From positions 496,001 through 560,000 of the forward strand of contig OZ245822.1 in NCBI GenBank assembly GCA_965228545.1: 64,000 nt of DNA, given 5' to 3'. Numbering within the stretch: position 1 is the first letter of the stretch; each line of letters begins with the position of its first letter. A program made the position numbers and the translations under genes. The stretch is from HXMU1420-13 sp965228545. Its GTDB lineage: Bacteria; Bacteroidota; Rhodothermia; Balneolales; Balneolaceae. Positions 35,885-44,429 of the stretch are shown here, piece after piece. Below the pieces are notes generated by a model that ran no database searches, was not told the DNA's origin, and saw only the letters and a list, made by a program, of their open reading frames with translations.

Positions 35885-38800
35885 TTATTTGAGAAGCAAC
35901 ATTCGCTTACTAATCGAAAACGATTCGCCATTTAACTTGTAAATATACACTCCACTTGAATATTGAGAGGCATCAAACCGAGTTGAATAAGTTCCTGTTG
36001 TGTGCATATTATCTACCAAGGTGGCAATTTTTCTGCCCATGACATCGAAAACTTCAAGTGTTACATTTTGAGGCGATTTTATCGAATATTCTATAGTAGT
36101 TATTGGATTAAAGGGGTTGGGATAATTTTGTTTGAGTTCAAAGGTTTTAACAATATTGTCAAAGTCTTCGGTGGAGGTAACAGATGGTAAGGTCTCATTT
36201 AGAAGTACCCAAGCAATGTTGTTGTTTTCTTTCAATTCAATGAGATTATTTTCACTGTCTATTTGAGCATAGATAAATGTATTTCCGCCTACATTTTCCG
36301 GAATTTGCCATCCGCTTACTGTTATCACGGCCGCCCCACGTGCAGAAATAACAGGAATTGCAAATAAACTATCACCTTGAGCATCGGTGATAGGGATTCC
36401 ACCGTTTCGAGGGTCTCCAATGTATAAGCGTAACCAAGAGGTAGTTGTGGCATCGGTTAAACTTTGATTTTGAACACGAACTTGAATATCAGCAACAGAA
36501 TTTGGCTTCGGTTTGCTGGGAAAGAAGATTATATCGCGTGTTTCCTCACTTTGTAATTCAGGATTGGTACTACCCAGCCCTTTTGCTTCATCATGTTCCC
36601 AAGGGAGAATAAAGGTTAAGTCAGGGTTAGAAGCGTATTGCTCTTCCCACCATGATGGAACCCCTGAGCTGATATCCGGATTGACTGCGTAATCGAGCAC
36701 TAAGGCTCCATTTGCTGCCCAGTATACAAATGGTGATACGGTATAAGTTTTGGATCCTAAAATCGATCCGTCTATGGTACCGAATTCGACTAAAAGTGCA
36801 CTTTCATCTTTAACTGTTGTGGTATGTGTTGAAATTTGATCTTGCCCGTATTCTGCAGAAACTGTTGCAGACAAAGAAGATTTAGCAAAACCAAAATCTA
36901 CACTTCCGGTTGCAGTAGCAGAAACGCCAACATCAAAAAAAGAACTGTTGGTTCGTCGGGAAATACTTTGTGAGCCAAAACGAAGTTCCCAGGTTTGGGT
37001 TGAATTGCTTGAGTACTCCCAAGTGTCGCCCCCACCGCCTTCAAATCCACCGCTTCCAAAGAACGCAGCACCGAAAGGTAACTCAGCTGAGGATGGATAC
37101 GAGAGTATGTTTCCTACTTCATGATTTGGAATGTATTCACCCGCTAAGCCACTTTTACTGCCAAACCAGGTGTTTTGTAAACTTTCCAATCCAATGAATT
37201 TTGGGTTCACAACAATAGCATAACCGGTAATTTCATTATCAGAATAAACAGGATATTCGTAGATGTCGTAACTTGAAATTGTACCATAAATTCGGTCGTC
37301 TACAATGGCGTCAGAGGTTACTTTCACAGTTACGGTTTGGGATGTACCGCTGTATTTAGAGAACCCTTCTCCATAAGCTCCGCTAATGGTAGCTTCAATA
37401 CTACCTGAAACAGGACCGAATTTCCCTTCGGCTTTACCGGTTAAAGAAGCTGATAACCCCCAATCGGTAGAGATTTGTGTTGATACTTCAAGCTCAGAAC
37501 TGGATGCATTTTCATAAATAGCGCGATGTGTGCATGTCTGATCAGGTGCGAGATTAAAACATTTATTTATATCGAAACTCGTTTCATCAATCACATCGAA
37601 ATGAATAGGTGGGGCGTTTAAAATTACTAATGGTTGCACAATATCGTTAACAGTTTGTACCGTAGGTTGCCCTAAACGTACAGCATCTCCATCAAAATCG
37701 CCCGTGGCTACAGCAATCGATGTAATGGGCTCTATTGCAACGTAATCGCTGCTATTGTTTCCGAGATCTATTCCATCATCACCTGCATCGTTTTCGGGAT
37801 TGTTTTGCCATACTTTCAAACCTTCATTGTCTATACTAACTACTTCATATCGCAATGAATCACTGTTTGTGATGTCTAAATCGGCAATACTCACAGTTCG
37901 ATGAAACCGTTGTTCTCTTGTGGTGTTTGCTCCAATATTAATACCTCCAACCCAATCTAATACCAGATTTGTATCCATCTGATAGATTCGAATGTTGTTT
38001 CTAAAAAAAACTACCAACTCATCCATGCCGTCGAAATTCATATCACCCGAAGTAGCCGACATCGGCCAGCCAGAATTGCCAGAAGTGCTGTTTACGAAGA
38101 TATCGTCTGCAATACTGACGTTGGAAAAATCCGGTTCTACAATCAGTGAATAGGCATCCATTTCGAAATTTTGGGCGTTGGTTAAACCCATACCAATAAT
38201 CAGTCCTAATTCTTCCCGAACATCTCCGTTGTAATCTCCAGAAGTAAGCGCCATTCGTTGCAAATACTTGTTATCAGATCCATCATTTTGAAACAAGGGA
38301 GAAGTGGAGCCACCTACATTTACGAATGAACTTGACTGGAACTCGTAGATGGTTGCATTTAACTGCCACCCAAAATCATTGGAAGAGCCGAAATCAACAC
38401 CCGGTGAAACATGGAAAAGTGCTAATTCATCGATTTCATCAGCATTGAAATCTGCTGCTACGATTTCAAATTTTGTACTTCGGATTAATGTATTATCAGA
38501 ATCTTCTACTTCTGGCGTAAGTTCTTTGTCTGCAAGATCATCAATTACAATTAGCTCACCTAAGCTATTAATCTCAAAAATAATAACTTGAATTGGGCCA
38601 CCTTCTAGATCGCCTTCATCCCCCCAATAGGCTAACACAATTTCGGGCGCAGGGTCATTGTCTATCTGCGCGGTCTCAAGCCTTATTATGCTGCTGTATT
38701 CAAATGCGTCAACAATTTTCAATTTTGGATAACCCAATGATTGGATCGAAATGGGGGAAACTTTCGCAAATTCGAATGTATTTGGATTGAATTCCGCAAA

Positions 38801-39154
38801 GTATAAAGTAACGGTGCTGTCGGGGCCTTGCCACGCTCCAATAAAATCATCTATACCATCGGTATTAAAATCGGCTGTAATTATGTCAACATTGGTACCG
38901 GTAGAATCGCCATTGATGCCCCATGGTGCGTTAATGGTATTGGAATTAATGAGATTTAACCCATCGGTAGATATATCCCCGGGCGAGTCGAATATTCTTA
39001 CAACGGCGGTGTCAGCGCCTCCATTTATGGTTAGGATTTCAGAATTTTGTCCGAGTATATAATTTCTGAAAAAAGGGTCATCGTCGTTGATTTGAGCCGT
39101 TGCATAGAATGGTAACGCAAGCAGTAAGAGTGTAAGAAAAGACTTGTAATACAT
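35885..39154 (-). CDS. Large T9SS-secreted surface protein with FG-GAP-like repeats, CARDB-like domain and duplicated strand-rich module
   Basis: A protein of about 1089 aa. The signal peptide starts at M1 (MYYKSFLTLLLLALPFYATAQ); an 18-codon upstream extension is unlikely. FG-GAP/VCBS-like calcium loops recur in the first half (DFNTDGIDD, DFNADEIDE, DYNGDVREE, DMNFDGMDE). The middle (about 560-800) is rich in serine, threonine and glycine, with two similar strand-rich blocks. A CARDB-like beta domain follows (IQVRVQNQSLTDATTTSW ...). The last 85 residues are a type A T9SS sorting domain (QNYPNPFNPITTIEYSI, GRKIATLVD, SGVYIYKL, KRMLLLK). It is probably secreted and surface-anchored for adhesion, nutrient capture or attack. 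Preferred start M19 of the longest frame. Confidence 0.85.
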   Translation of the reverse strand: MYYKSFLTLLLLALPFYATAQINDDDPFFRNYILGQNSEILTINGGADTAVVRIFDSPGDISTDGLNLINSNTINAPWGINGDSTGTNVDIITADFNTDGIDDFIGAWQGPDSTVTLYFAEFNPNTFEFAKVSPISIQSLGYPKLKIVDAFEYSSIIRLETAQIDNDPAPEIVLAYWGDEGDLEGGPIQVIIFEINSLGELIVIDDLADKELTPEVEDSDNTLIRSTKFEIVAADFNADEIDELALFHVSPGVDFGSSNDFGWQLNATIYEFQSSSFVNVGGSTSPLFQNDGSDNKYLQRMALTSGDYNGDVREELGLIIGMGLTNAQNFEMDAYSLIVEPDFSNVSIADDIFVNSTSGNSGWPMSATSGDMNFDGMDELVVFFRNNIRIYQMDTNLVLDWVGGINIGANTTREQRFHRTVSIADLDITNSDSLRYEVVSIDNEGLKVWQNNPENDAGDDGIDLGNNSSDYVAIEPITSIAVATGDFDGDAVRLGQPTVQTVNDIVQPLVILNAPPIHFDVIDETSFDINKCFNLAPDQTCTHRAIYENASSSELEVSTQISTDWGLSASLTGKAEGKFGPVSGSIEATISGAYGEGFSKYSGTSQTVTVKVTSDAIVDDRIYGTISSYDIYEYPVYSDNEITGYAIVVNPKFIGLESLQNTWFGSKSGLAGEYIPNHEVGNILSYPSSAELPFGAAFFGSGGFEGGGGDTWEYSSNSTQTWELRFGSQSISRRTNSSFFDVGVSATATGSVDFGFAKSSLSATVSAEYGQDQISTHTTTVKDESALLVEFGTIDGSILGSKTYTVSPFVYWAANGALVLDYAVNPDISSGVPSWWEEQYASNPDLTFILPWEHDEAKGLGSTNPELQSEETRDIIFFPSKPKPNSVADIQVRVQNQSLTDATTTSWLRLYIGDPRNGGIPITDAQGDSLFAIPVISARGAAVITVSGWQIPENVGGNTFIYAQIDSENNLIELKENNNIAWVLLNETLPSVTSTEDFDNIVKTFELKQNYPNPFNPITTIEYSIKSPQNVTLEVFDVMGRKIATLVDNMHTTGTYSTRFDASQYSSGVYIYKLNGESFSISKRMLLLK

Positions 39155-39293
39155 ATAAAATAAAAAGTTGAAGGGATAACAATACAGATAATCGTTTTGA
39201 AAGTACACCCAAGAAAGACAAGATTAGATAATATTTGTTGCAGATTTATAAAAACACAGTAGCTGTTAATGTGATGATTCTCAGTAAAAAGCA

Positions 39294-39324
39294 TTGCCTC
39301 TGTATAGATATCTAGTTATCTTAG
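39294..39324 (+). promoter_or_regulatory. Candidate promoter of atpDC
   Basis: TTG (39294-39296), a 20-base spacer and TATCTTAG (39317-39324), 7 of 8 positions of TAnnTTTG. It lies 72 bases before the atpD start, leaving a leader of about 65 bases. Confidence 0.4.
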
Positions 39325-39395
39325 CCAGCCTTTGCAGCTTTGCAATTTTCATTCATTTTGAGACTCAAAATTTTTAATCTAATCGCAGTTAGTAC

Positions 39396-40889
39396 ATGAA
39401 TAAAGGAACTGTAGCACAGGTTATCGGACCTGTAGTTGATGTTGATTTTTCTGAAGGCAAAACGCCATCTATTCTTAATGCCTTAACTATCAAAAACCCA
39501 ACCGACGGATCTACCCTCTATTTAGAGGTAGCTCAGCACTTAGGTGAAGATCGTGTACGTACTATTGCGATGGATTCTACCGATGGCTTGGTTCGTGGAA
39601 TGGAAGTAATCGACACCGGAAAAGCAATTGCAATGCCGGTGGGTGAGGATATCCGTGGTCGTCTGTTCAACGTAGTAGGGGAGTCGATTGATGGTATTCC
39701 TCAGCCTAAAGGTGAAAATACTTATCCGATTCACCGTCCTGCTCCTCACTTCGACGAGCTTGCAACTTCAGCCGAAATGCTCGAAACGGGTATCAAAGTA
39801 GTAGATTTACTTTGTCCGTATGCGAAAGGTGGTAAAATTGGATTATTCGGGGGTGCCGGTGTAGGTAAAACCGTATTGATTCAAGAGCTAATCAACAACA
39901 TTGCAAAGCAGCATGGTGGACTTTCAGTTTTCGCGGGTGTAGGTGAGCGTACTCGTGAAGGAAATGATCTTCTTCGTGAATTTATTGAGTCGGGCGTAAT
40001 CAATTACGGCGACGAGTTCAAAGAAAGCATGGAAGCCGGTGAGTGGGATCTTTCAAAAGTGGATGAAGAGAAATTGAAAGAATCTCAAGCAACACTGGTA
40101 TTCGGTCAGATGAATGAGCCTCCGGGAGCACGTGCTCGCGTTGCACTTTCGGGTTTAACAGTAGCTGAGTACTTCCGTGATGAAGTATCTCGTGATATCC
40201 TATTATTCATCGATAACATCTTCCGATTTACTCAAGCCGGTTCTGAGGTGTCTGCACTTCTTGGACGTATGCCATCTGCGGTAGGATATCAGCCAACGCT
40301 GGCTACTGAAATGGGTGCGATGCAAGAGCGTATTACTTCTACCAAAAAAGGATCTATTACTTCGGTACAGGCCGTTTATGTACCTGCCGATGACTTGACA
40401 GATCCGGCGCCTGCAACAACCTTTACTCACTTGGATGCAACTACCGTACTTTCTCGTGCATTAACACAGATTGGTATTTATCCTGCGGTAGATCCACTGG
40501 ATTCTACTTCTCGAATCATCGATCCTAAAGTAGTAGGCGACGACCACTACAACACAGCACGTAGAACTACTACGCTACTTCAAAACTACAAAGATTTGCA
40601 GGATATCATCGCGATTCTTGGTATGGATGAACTTTCTGACGAAGATAAATTGGTAGTAAGCCGTGCACGTCGTGTTCAGCGTTTCTTATCTCAGCCGTTC
40701 TTCGTAGCTGAGCAGTTTACCGGAGCACCTGGTAAGTATGTTAAAATCGACGATACTGTAAAAGGTGTGAAGATGATCATTGATGGTGAATTAGATCACC
40801 TACCGGAAGGTGCCTTCTACATGGTTGGAGACATCAACGAAGCGATTGCGAAAGGCGAGAAGATGCTTGCCGAATCAGCGGAAGCGTAA
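39396..40889 (+). CDS. atpD: F1 ATP synthase subunit beta
   Basis: A 497-aa catalytic subunit of F1. It has Walker A GGAGVGKTVLIQE, Walker B ILLFIDNIFRFTQAGSE, and the ATP synthase signature PAVDPLDSTS. It hydrolyses or makes ATP in the alpha3-beta3 ring. Length is normal. Together with atpC 14 bases downstream it forms an isolated pair. The other ATP synthase genes are not in the window, a split seen in Bacteroidota and relatives. Confidence 0.97.
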   Translation: MNKGTVAQVIGPVVDVDFSEGKTPSILNALTIKNPTDGSTLYLEVAQHLGEDRVRTIAMDSTDGLVRGMEVIDTGKAIAMPVGEDIRGRLFNVVGESIDGIPQPKGENTYPIHRPAPHFDELATSAEMLETGIKVVDLLCPYAKGGKIGLFGGAGVGKTVLIQELINNIAKQHGGLSVFAGVGERTREGNDLLREFIESGVINYGDEFKESMEAGEWDLSKVDEEKLKESQATLVFGQMNEPPGARARVALSGLTVAEYFRDEVSRDILLFIDNIFRFTQAGSEVSALLGRMPSAVGYQPTLATEMGAMQERITSTKKGSITSVQAVYVPADDLTDPAPATTFTHLDATTVLSRALTQIGIYPAVDPLDSTSRIIDPKVVGDDHYNTARRTTTLLQNYKDLQDIIAILGMDELSDEDKLVVSRARRVQRFLSQPFFVAEQFTGAPGKYVKIDDTVKGVKMIIDGELDHLPEGAFYMVGDINEAIAKGEKMLAESAEA

Positions 40890-40903
40890 ATAGGAGAAAT
40901 AGC

Positions 40904-41164
40904 ATGGCAGGTTTCCAGGCGCAAATATTAACTCCAAATGGTTCGCTGTTCGAAGGTGAAGTAACTGGTGTGCAAATGCCGGGTGTGATGGGAAGCTTTG
41001 AAGTTAAAGCCAATCACGCACCGATCGTCTCTGCATTGGAGAAAGGCAAAGTACTTATCCGACAAGGAAGCGAAGAGATAAACGTAATCATTTCCAGCGG
41101 ATTTGTAGAAGTAGCAAATAACAAACTGACTTTACTCGCAGAATCAGTTATTACTGAAGAGTAA
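40904..41164 (+). CDS. atpC: F1 ATP synthase subunit epsilon (short form)
   Basis: An 86-aa subunit with the N-terminal beta-sandwich of epsilon (FQAQILTPNGSLFEGEVTGVQMPGVMGSFEVKANHAPIVSALEKGKV). The usual C-terminal two-helix domain, which can brake ATP hydrolysis in about 135-aa epsilons, is absent. The stop is natural and a terminator follows, so this is the intact short form found in the Bacteroidota/Chlorobi group. Regulation by the helical arm is therefore lost. Confidence 0.93.
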   Translation: MAGFQAQILTPNGSLFEGEVTGVQMPGVMGSFEVKANHAPIVSALEKGKVLIRQGSEEINVIISSGFVEVANNKLTLLAESVITEE

Positions 41165-41227
41165 AGGCTATATCTGCGAGGTACGAAGCAGTCCCAGTAA
41201 TTTTGCTTCATTATTTTTTAAATTTCG

Positions 41228-41257
41228 AAAGCCGATGTTAACGCATCGACTTTTTTT
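41228..41257 (+). terminator. Rho-independent terminator of atpDC
   Basis: AAAGCCGATG (41228-41237) pairs, with one mismatch, with CATCGACTTT (41244-41253), followed by seven T residues. The T-run is only on the plus side. Confidence 0.75.
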
Positions 41258-41708
41258 ATTCAAGTTTTTCTAAATCAGCTAAATCTTGATATCTACCTGA
41301 AGCTTTTTTATTTGTTATAAGGTCCGATTTGCTTATAAAGTTGATCGATAAGTTGTCCACTTCTACATTGTTTACGTTTGAATATGCATTGTCAAATTTA
41401 ATACCATCTAGGGAAGTGAGTATATCAATTCTCAAGGGTGGGTAACCTAATTGTATCACTTGATTTGGCTTTACGAGGTCAGATAGTTTTAGCTTAATAG
41501 AACTAAATCCAAATTCGGATAGTGAAGCTATTAGTTTAGATGCATTATCGTTATTTGTTTGAATCCAGATATCAATATCTCCGGTGAATCTTGGGTGACC
41601 ATACACTGCTAATGCATATCCACCAACAACTAAATATTGAACGTCATTTTCGTTCAATAATGCGATAAACTCTTTGAAGTCTTTGGGGAGAATCAGTTTC
41701 TGCTGCAT
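41256..41708 (-). CDS. Nucleotidyltransferase-fold protein
   Basis: A 150-aa protein with the minimal nucleotidyltransferase core: LVVGGYALAVYGHPRFTGDIDIWIQ (GG at 29-30; D44 and D46 as metal ligands). The fold is shared by MNT antitoxin-type and AbiEii-like proteins. The start overlaps the small gene at 41644-41826 by 65 bases in another frame, suggesting coupled expression. A toxin-antitoxin or defence role is possible but not shown. Such pairs are often mobile. Confidence 0.8.
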   Translation of the reverse strand: MQQKLILPKDFKEFIALLNENDVQYLVVGGYALAVYGHPRFTGDIDIWIQTNNDNASKLIASLSEFGFSSIKLKLSDLVKPNQVIQLGYPPLRIDILTSLDGIKFDNAYSNVNNVEVDNLSINFISKSDLITNKKASGRYQDLADLEKLE

Positions 41709-41826
41709 ACTGTTGCCTTAACATTTCAAGGGCTTCAAGTCTTTCTGATACGGATTTATGTTTCCAATAATTAGCATCAGAAGTAGAAGACTTTAGACGA
41801 TTTATTTGGACGATATTCTTTTCCAT
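41644..41826 (-). CDS. Small protein upstream of and overlapping the nucleotidyltransferase
   Basis: A 60-aa basic protein, mostly helical: it has YWKHKSVSERLEALEMLRQQY and RLQRVYRI near the end. The same small frame is commonly seen before nucleotidyltransferase genes. It overlaps the partner by 65 bases. It could be an antitoxin-like or stabilising subunit. The function is unproven, but recurrent pairing supports it as real. Confidence 0.65.
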   Translation of the reverse strand: MEKNIVQINRLKSSTSDANYWKHKSVSERLEALEMLRQQYAAETDSPQRLQRVYRIIERK

Positions 41827-42532
41827 GCCTTAAATGTATTGAAATTCGAATTAGATCACTAAAACACTTTTATGTCTAGGAAATTAGAGATCTAAAATTC
41901 CATTTACGAGTTTTGATTCATCACTATCGCTCTTAATGACTTGGTTTTATAGGTATGTCATTTCGAAAGAGCGTATGCAAAGGGGAAATCTACAATTGGT
42001 GGTAGAGACGGTACTTGCTTTCAATATTTAATATTCAACAAGCAATAAGCAGTGAACAAATAATCTCTTCGAAGTGATTCAAATTCATTCCTCTGTGATC
42101 TCAGTGGTGCATAAGTGCACGCTTTCGCTAGGTTGGGATGTTGAGAAACCATCACTATGTTTTTATTCAGGTGTAACCTTTTTATTTCGATCGATCATTA
42201 CCGTTCCAATAAGTGCAAGGCCATAACAATTCCACTTACTGATTCCATGATTTCTCCTGTACGATATGCTGTATGAACCCCTGCTAAAATGGATACGATA
42301 CCGATTCCGATTATTAAGTAGGCGGTTTGATTGTCCGTCTCTTACTTTTTTTGTTATTGGTTGGTATACAGTATCAGAAATTTAAAATCATTGAATCATT
42401 TTAAAAAACCGTTCTGCTAATTAAACTAACGATGGCGGTTTGGCCAGTAAGGGATTGCGGGCTTACCTATCAAGGTAAACGAAAGCTTGAAGCAGGATAC
42501 CAACCTTCGTAAACCACTGAAACCTTTATTGG
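41827..42532. other. Gene-poor accessory stretch: decayed sequence, pseudogene and possible dispersed repeat
   Basis: The first part (to about 42160) shows no gene. It carries low-complexity text such as ATATTTAATATTCAACAAGC. The second part (42163-42335) is a decayed membrane-protein gene on the minus strand. The last part (about 42425-42545) looks like a conserved mobile-cassette tail or dispersed repeat. The whole stretch looks like a graveyard next to an insertion hot spot. Confidence 0.5.
42163..42335 (-). pseudogene. Remnant of a small two-helix membrane protein, frameshifted
   Basis: On the minus strand one frame reads YLIIGIGIVSILAGVHTAYR, then GEIMESVSGIVMA. The coding sense then continues in the next frame as ALIGTVMIDRNKKVTPE to a TAA at 42163-42165. 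A frame change near 42214-42222 joins the two. No in-frame start codon lies upstream of the first helix, as a TAA occurs just before it. The hydrophobic sequence is convincing as former protein. Too short for family assignment. Confidence 0.6.
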
Positions 42533-42545
42533 CTATGACCGCGTG
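42425..42545 (-). repeat. Possible dispersed intergenic repeat / attC-like cassette tail
   Basis: On the minus strand this segment follows the 287-aa gene and is translatable as IANKGFSGLRRLVS then IGKPAIPYWPNRHR. From memory, near-identical strings recur many times in intergenic positions of Bacteroidota genomes, next to small orphan genes. A small hairpin (TTACCT/AGGTAA, 42463-42478) lies within it. The repeat call rests on recollection and needs a database search. Confidence 0.4.
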
Positions 42546-43396
42546 TTGTGTGGCGTACATTTTATTAATTTATCGTAAATATCTGTATTTGAAATGTGTT
42601 TAATTGTATCAAGTCCTTTTCTCTCCGTCTCAATGTTTATCAAGCCGAAATAATCCAAAAATCTATCAAAAGTCCGAACCGAATAATAATTAGTCGTATA
42701 TTTTTCCAATGTACCATAATCTGGCTCTATAGATTCCAATAATTGTGGATATGCTTTAAAATATCGCTCAGCATAAAACGAAACCAACCGCTTTTCTTGT
42801 CCATATTTCGAGAGTAAAATCAACGAAAATCCGTATCCAAGTTGTCCGATTTGGTTTTCTCCATATCCATCGTTGTATGCCCAATTGAATTTTGTGGCGA
42901 ATGTCGTTAATATCAATCGTAATAACTCGTAATTGTCTCCAAGTATCTTTTTTGAGCTTTTTGTTAAACTCAATTTACCGTTTCTCTTTTTTACCAACCC
43001 TCCAAGTTCTATTAAAATCCTGGTTAAATGAATAGTCAATGAATCGGTCTCCTTATACAATTTTGAAATCCCTTTTTCAATATGCTCTTCTTTTAAATAT
43101 CCTTGCTCATAAATAGCAGAAACTATCTTTGTTGGCAAAAATCCCATTTTAGTTAGCTTAACCTCTCCGATTTTATCAATCAAATCCATCAAATACTTTA
43201 TCTGGTTAAGTATCGGAATCTTTTGATAATCAGAGTCAGTTAGTTTTTGTAATTGAATTGGGCTGTCTTTACCAAATGTGAAATGTAAAATCTGATGCAT
43301 TTCAAACGGCGAATATCCTTCAAATTCCGAAATCGACCGATTGTTCTGTTCATTCATCACTTGGTCAAGATGTCTTTGTATATCTTTTAAATCCAT
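42533..43396 (-). CDS. Hypothetical protein, 287 aa, in a cassette-like setting
   Basis: A 287-aa soluble, lysine-rich protein without a signal peptide. It starts MDLKDIQRHLDQVMNEQNN and has an EGYSPFEMHQILHFTFGKDSP segment (about residues 26-46), then helical stretches resembling winged-helix repeats (ELGGLVKKRNGKLSLTKSSKKILG near 130-155). I cannot assign a function. The gene is flanked by 15-base inverted repeats, one overlapping its last codons, and has a possible repeat element downstream. Codon use is AT-rich compared with neighbours, consistent with recent acquisition. Confidence 0.65.
   Translation of the reverse strand: MDLKDIQRHLDQVMNEQNNRSISEFEGYSPFEMHQILHFTFGKDSPIQLQKLTDSDYQKIPILNQIKYLMDLIDKIGEVKLTKMGFLPTKIVSAIYEQGYLKEEHIEKGISKLYKETDSLTIHLTRILIELGGLVKKRNGKLSLTKSSKKILGDNYELLRLILTTFATKFNWAYNDGYGENQIGQLGYGFSLILLSKYGQEKRLVSFYAERYFKAYPQLLESIEPDYGTLEKYTTNYYSVRTFDRFLDYFGLINIETERKGLDTIKHISNTDIYDKLIKCTPHNTRS
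42544..42558 (+). repeat. Inverted repeat flanking the 287-aa gene (3' copy)
   Basis: TGTTGTGTGGCGTAC matches the inverse complement of 43425-43439 at 14 of 15 positions and overlaps the 3' end of the 287-aa gene. Confidence 0.65.
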
Positions 43397-43424
43397 GTCA
43401 TTTCAATGTTTTGCAGTCTTGTCG

Positions 43425-43439
43425 GTATGCCACACAACA
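43425..43439 (-). repeat. Inverted repeat flanking the 287-aa gene (5' copy)
   Basis: GTATGCCACACAACA on the plus strand, 29 bases upstream of the gene start. It pairs with 42544-42558. The gene thus sits between a GTTGTGTGGC-type and a GCCACACAAC-type site, as a cassette would between attC half-sites. Confidence 0.65.
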
Positions 43440-43546
43440 TTGGAATATGCTGAGCTCTATTCTCTATTCATTATATCCCAACTTCATGTTTAACGATTGT
43501 TCGTGTTATCCCCCTAATTTTCAGTAATATGATGAATAAATTCGAA

Positions 43547-43608
43547 AGTGAAAAATGAAAAATGAAAAGTGAAAAGTGAAAAAATTATGGCCCCATTTTT
43601 CACTTTTC
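43547..43608. repeat. Simple-sequence repeat ending in a perfect hairpin
   Basis: Seven- and eight-base units (GTGAAAA, ATGAAAA) repeat about five times at 43547-43584. The last unit pairs with its complement: GAAAAGTGAAAAA (43571-43583) with TTTTTCACTTTTC (43596-43608), loop 12. It lies 48 bases after the stop of the 257-aa gene on the minus strand and may act as its terminator. Confidence 0.6.
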
Positions 43609-43655
43609 CCTAAAACCTCACACCAAATACAATAATTCGGGGAATAGTTTGGTAA

Positions 43656-44429
43656 TTATTTCTCGCTGATGGATTCATCAATGCGGATGATATCACTTTC
43701 ACGGATCATAATTAGCACGTGATAGGATTTATCCATCATTATACGATCGATGGCACCGATGGAATTAAACACATGTTTGGAAGTGACGTAATGAACCTCA
43801 GAAAAGTCATCATTATAACTTCTTTGTAAAGCTTGCACTTTGGTGTTCAGATACTCAGAAAGGTTTTTGAGCGCATGCTGTTTGGCTTTGGTCCACCCAC
43901 GGTTAGGATTAAATCGCGTTTGCGGGTAATGCCCGGAAGCAATCCAATACCCGTCTATCAATTGGGGTTCAAAAAACTCTTGCGTCCAATTAGTGTTCTG
44001 TGCTTTTGCAATTAGCCTTGGAGGAAAAGAGGATAAGCCGGTTTCATCTGCTAGATAATAAACCGCCCAATCATCAATAGTTAGAGAATCTAACACAGAA
44101 TATTCGCTTGGTTGGATGGTGTCTGAAATTCCATATTCGGCACGAAGTCTGGATTGAATGCCATCATCGCCATAATACTCCAGATAAACGCTGGTCAGTC
44201 TCGAAGACTCCAAGTCGGTAATCGCATTTTGCCGGGCTTCTCGAAACGATCGGTTTGGGTTGTACGAAGAGAGTCGGGCAAACCCGATACCATGCACTTG
44301 AAATGGCGACGGAATGGTGAAGGCATTAGTAATTGGTTCAGTAAATTCAACTTCAGAAACTTGTTCAGAAGAAGCGCACGAAAGTACACATACGGTCATC
44401 ACTAATACAAAAATCAGGAAACATTTCAT
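43656..44429 (-). CDS. Lipoprotein with two LPP20-like modules
   Basis: A 257-aa lipoprotein. The lipobox is VLSC, with C18 as the likely lipidated residue. Two copies of one module are visible: VHGIGFARLSSYNPNRSFREARQNAITDL (about 45-73) and WIASGHYPQTRFNPNRGWTKAKQHALKNL (about 162-190). Each has a glycine or serine turn, an NPNR-x-W/F motif and an alanine-rich helix, as in LPP20-type lipoproteins. It is last in the run 49510-43656 and overlaps the previous gene by one base (TAATG). Function unknown; an outer-membrane accessory role is inferred. Confidence 0.75.
   Translation of the reverse strand: MKCFLIFVLVMTVCVLSCASSEQVSEVEFTEPITNAFTIPSPFQVHGIGFARLSSYNPNRSFREARQNAITDLESSRLTSVYLEYYGDDGIQSRLRAEYGISDTIQPSEYSVLDSLTIDDWAVYYLADETGLSSFPPRLIAKAQNTNWTQEFFEPQLIDGYWIASGHYPQTRFNPNRGWTKAKQHALKNLSEYLNTKVQALQRSYNDDFSEVHYVTSKHVFNSIGAIDRIMMDKSYHVLIMIRESDIIRIDESISEK

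Noticed and set aside
36970..37197. Plus-strand frame in the T9SS protein gene
   Set aside because: It is a shadow of the long minus-strand gene, with composition set by that gene.
39155..39208. N-terminal extension of the T9SS surface protein
   Set aside because: The extra 18 residues would sit before a complete signal peptide, so the downstream ATG is preferred.
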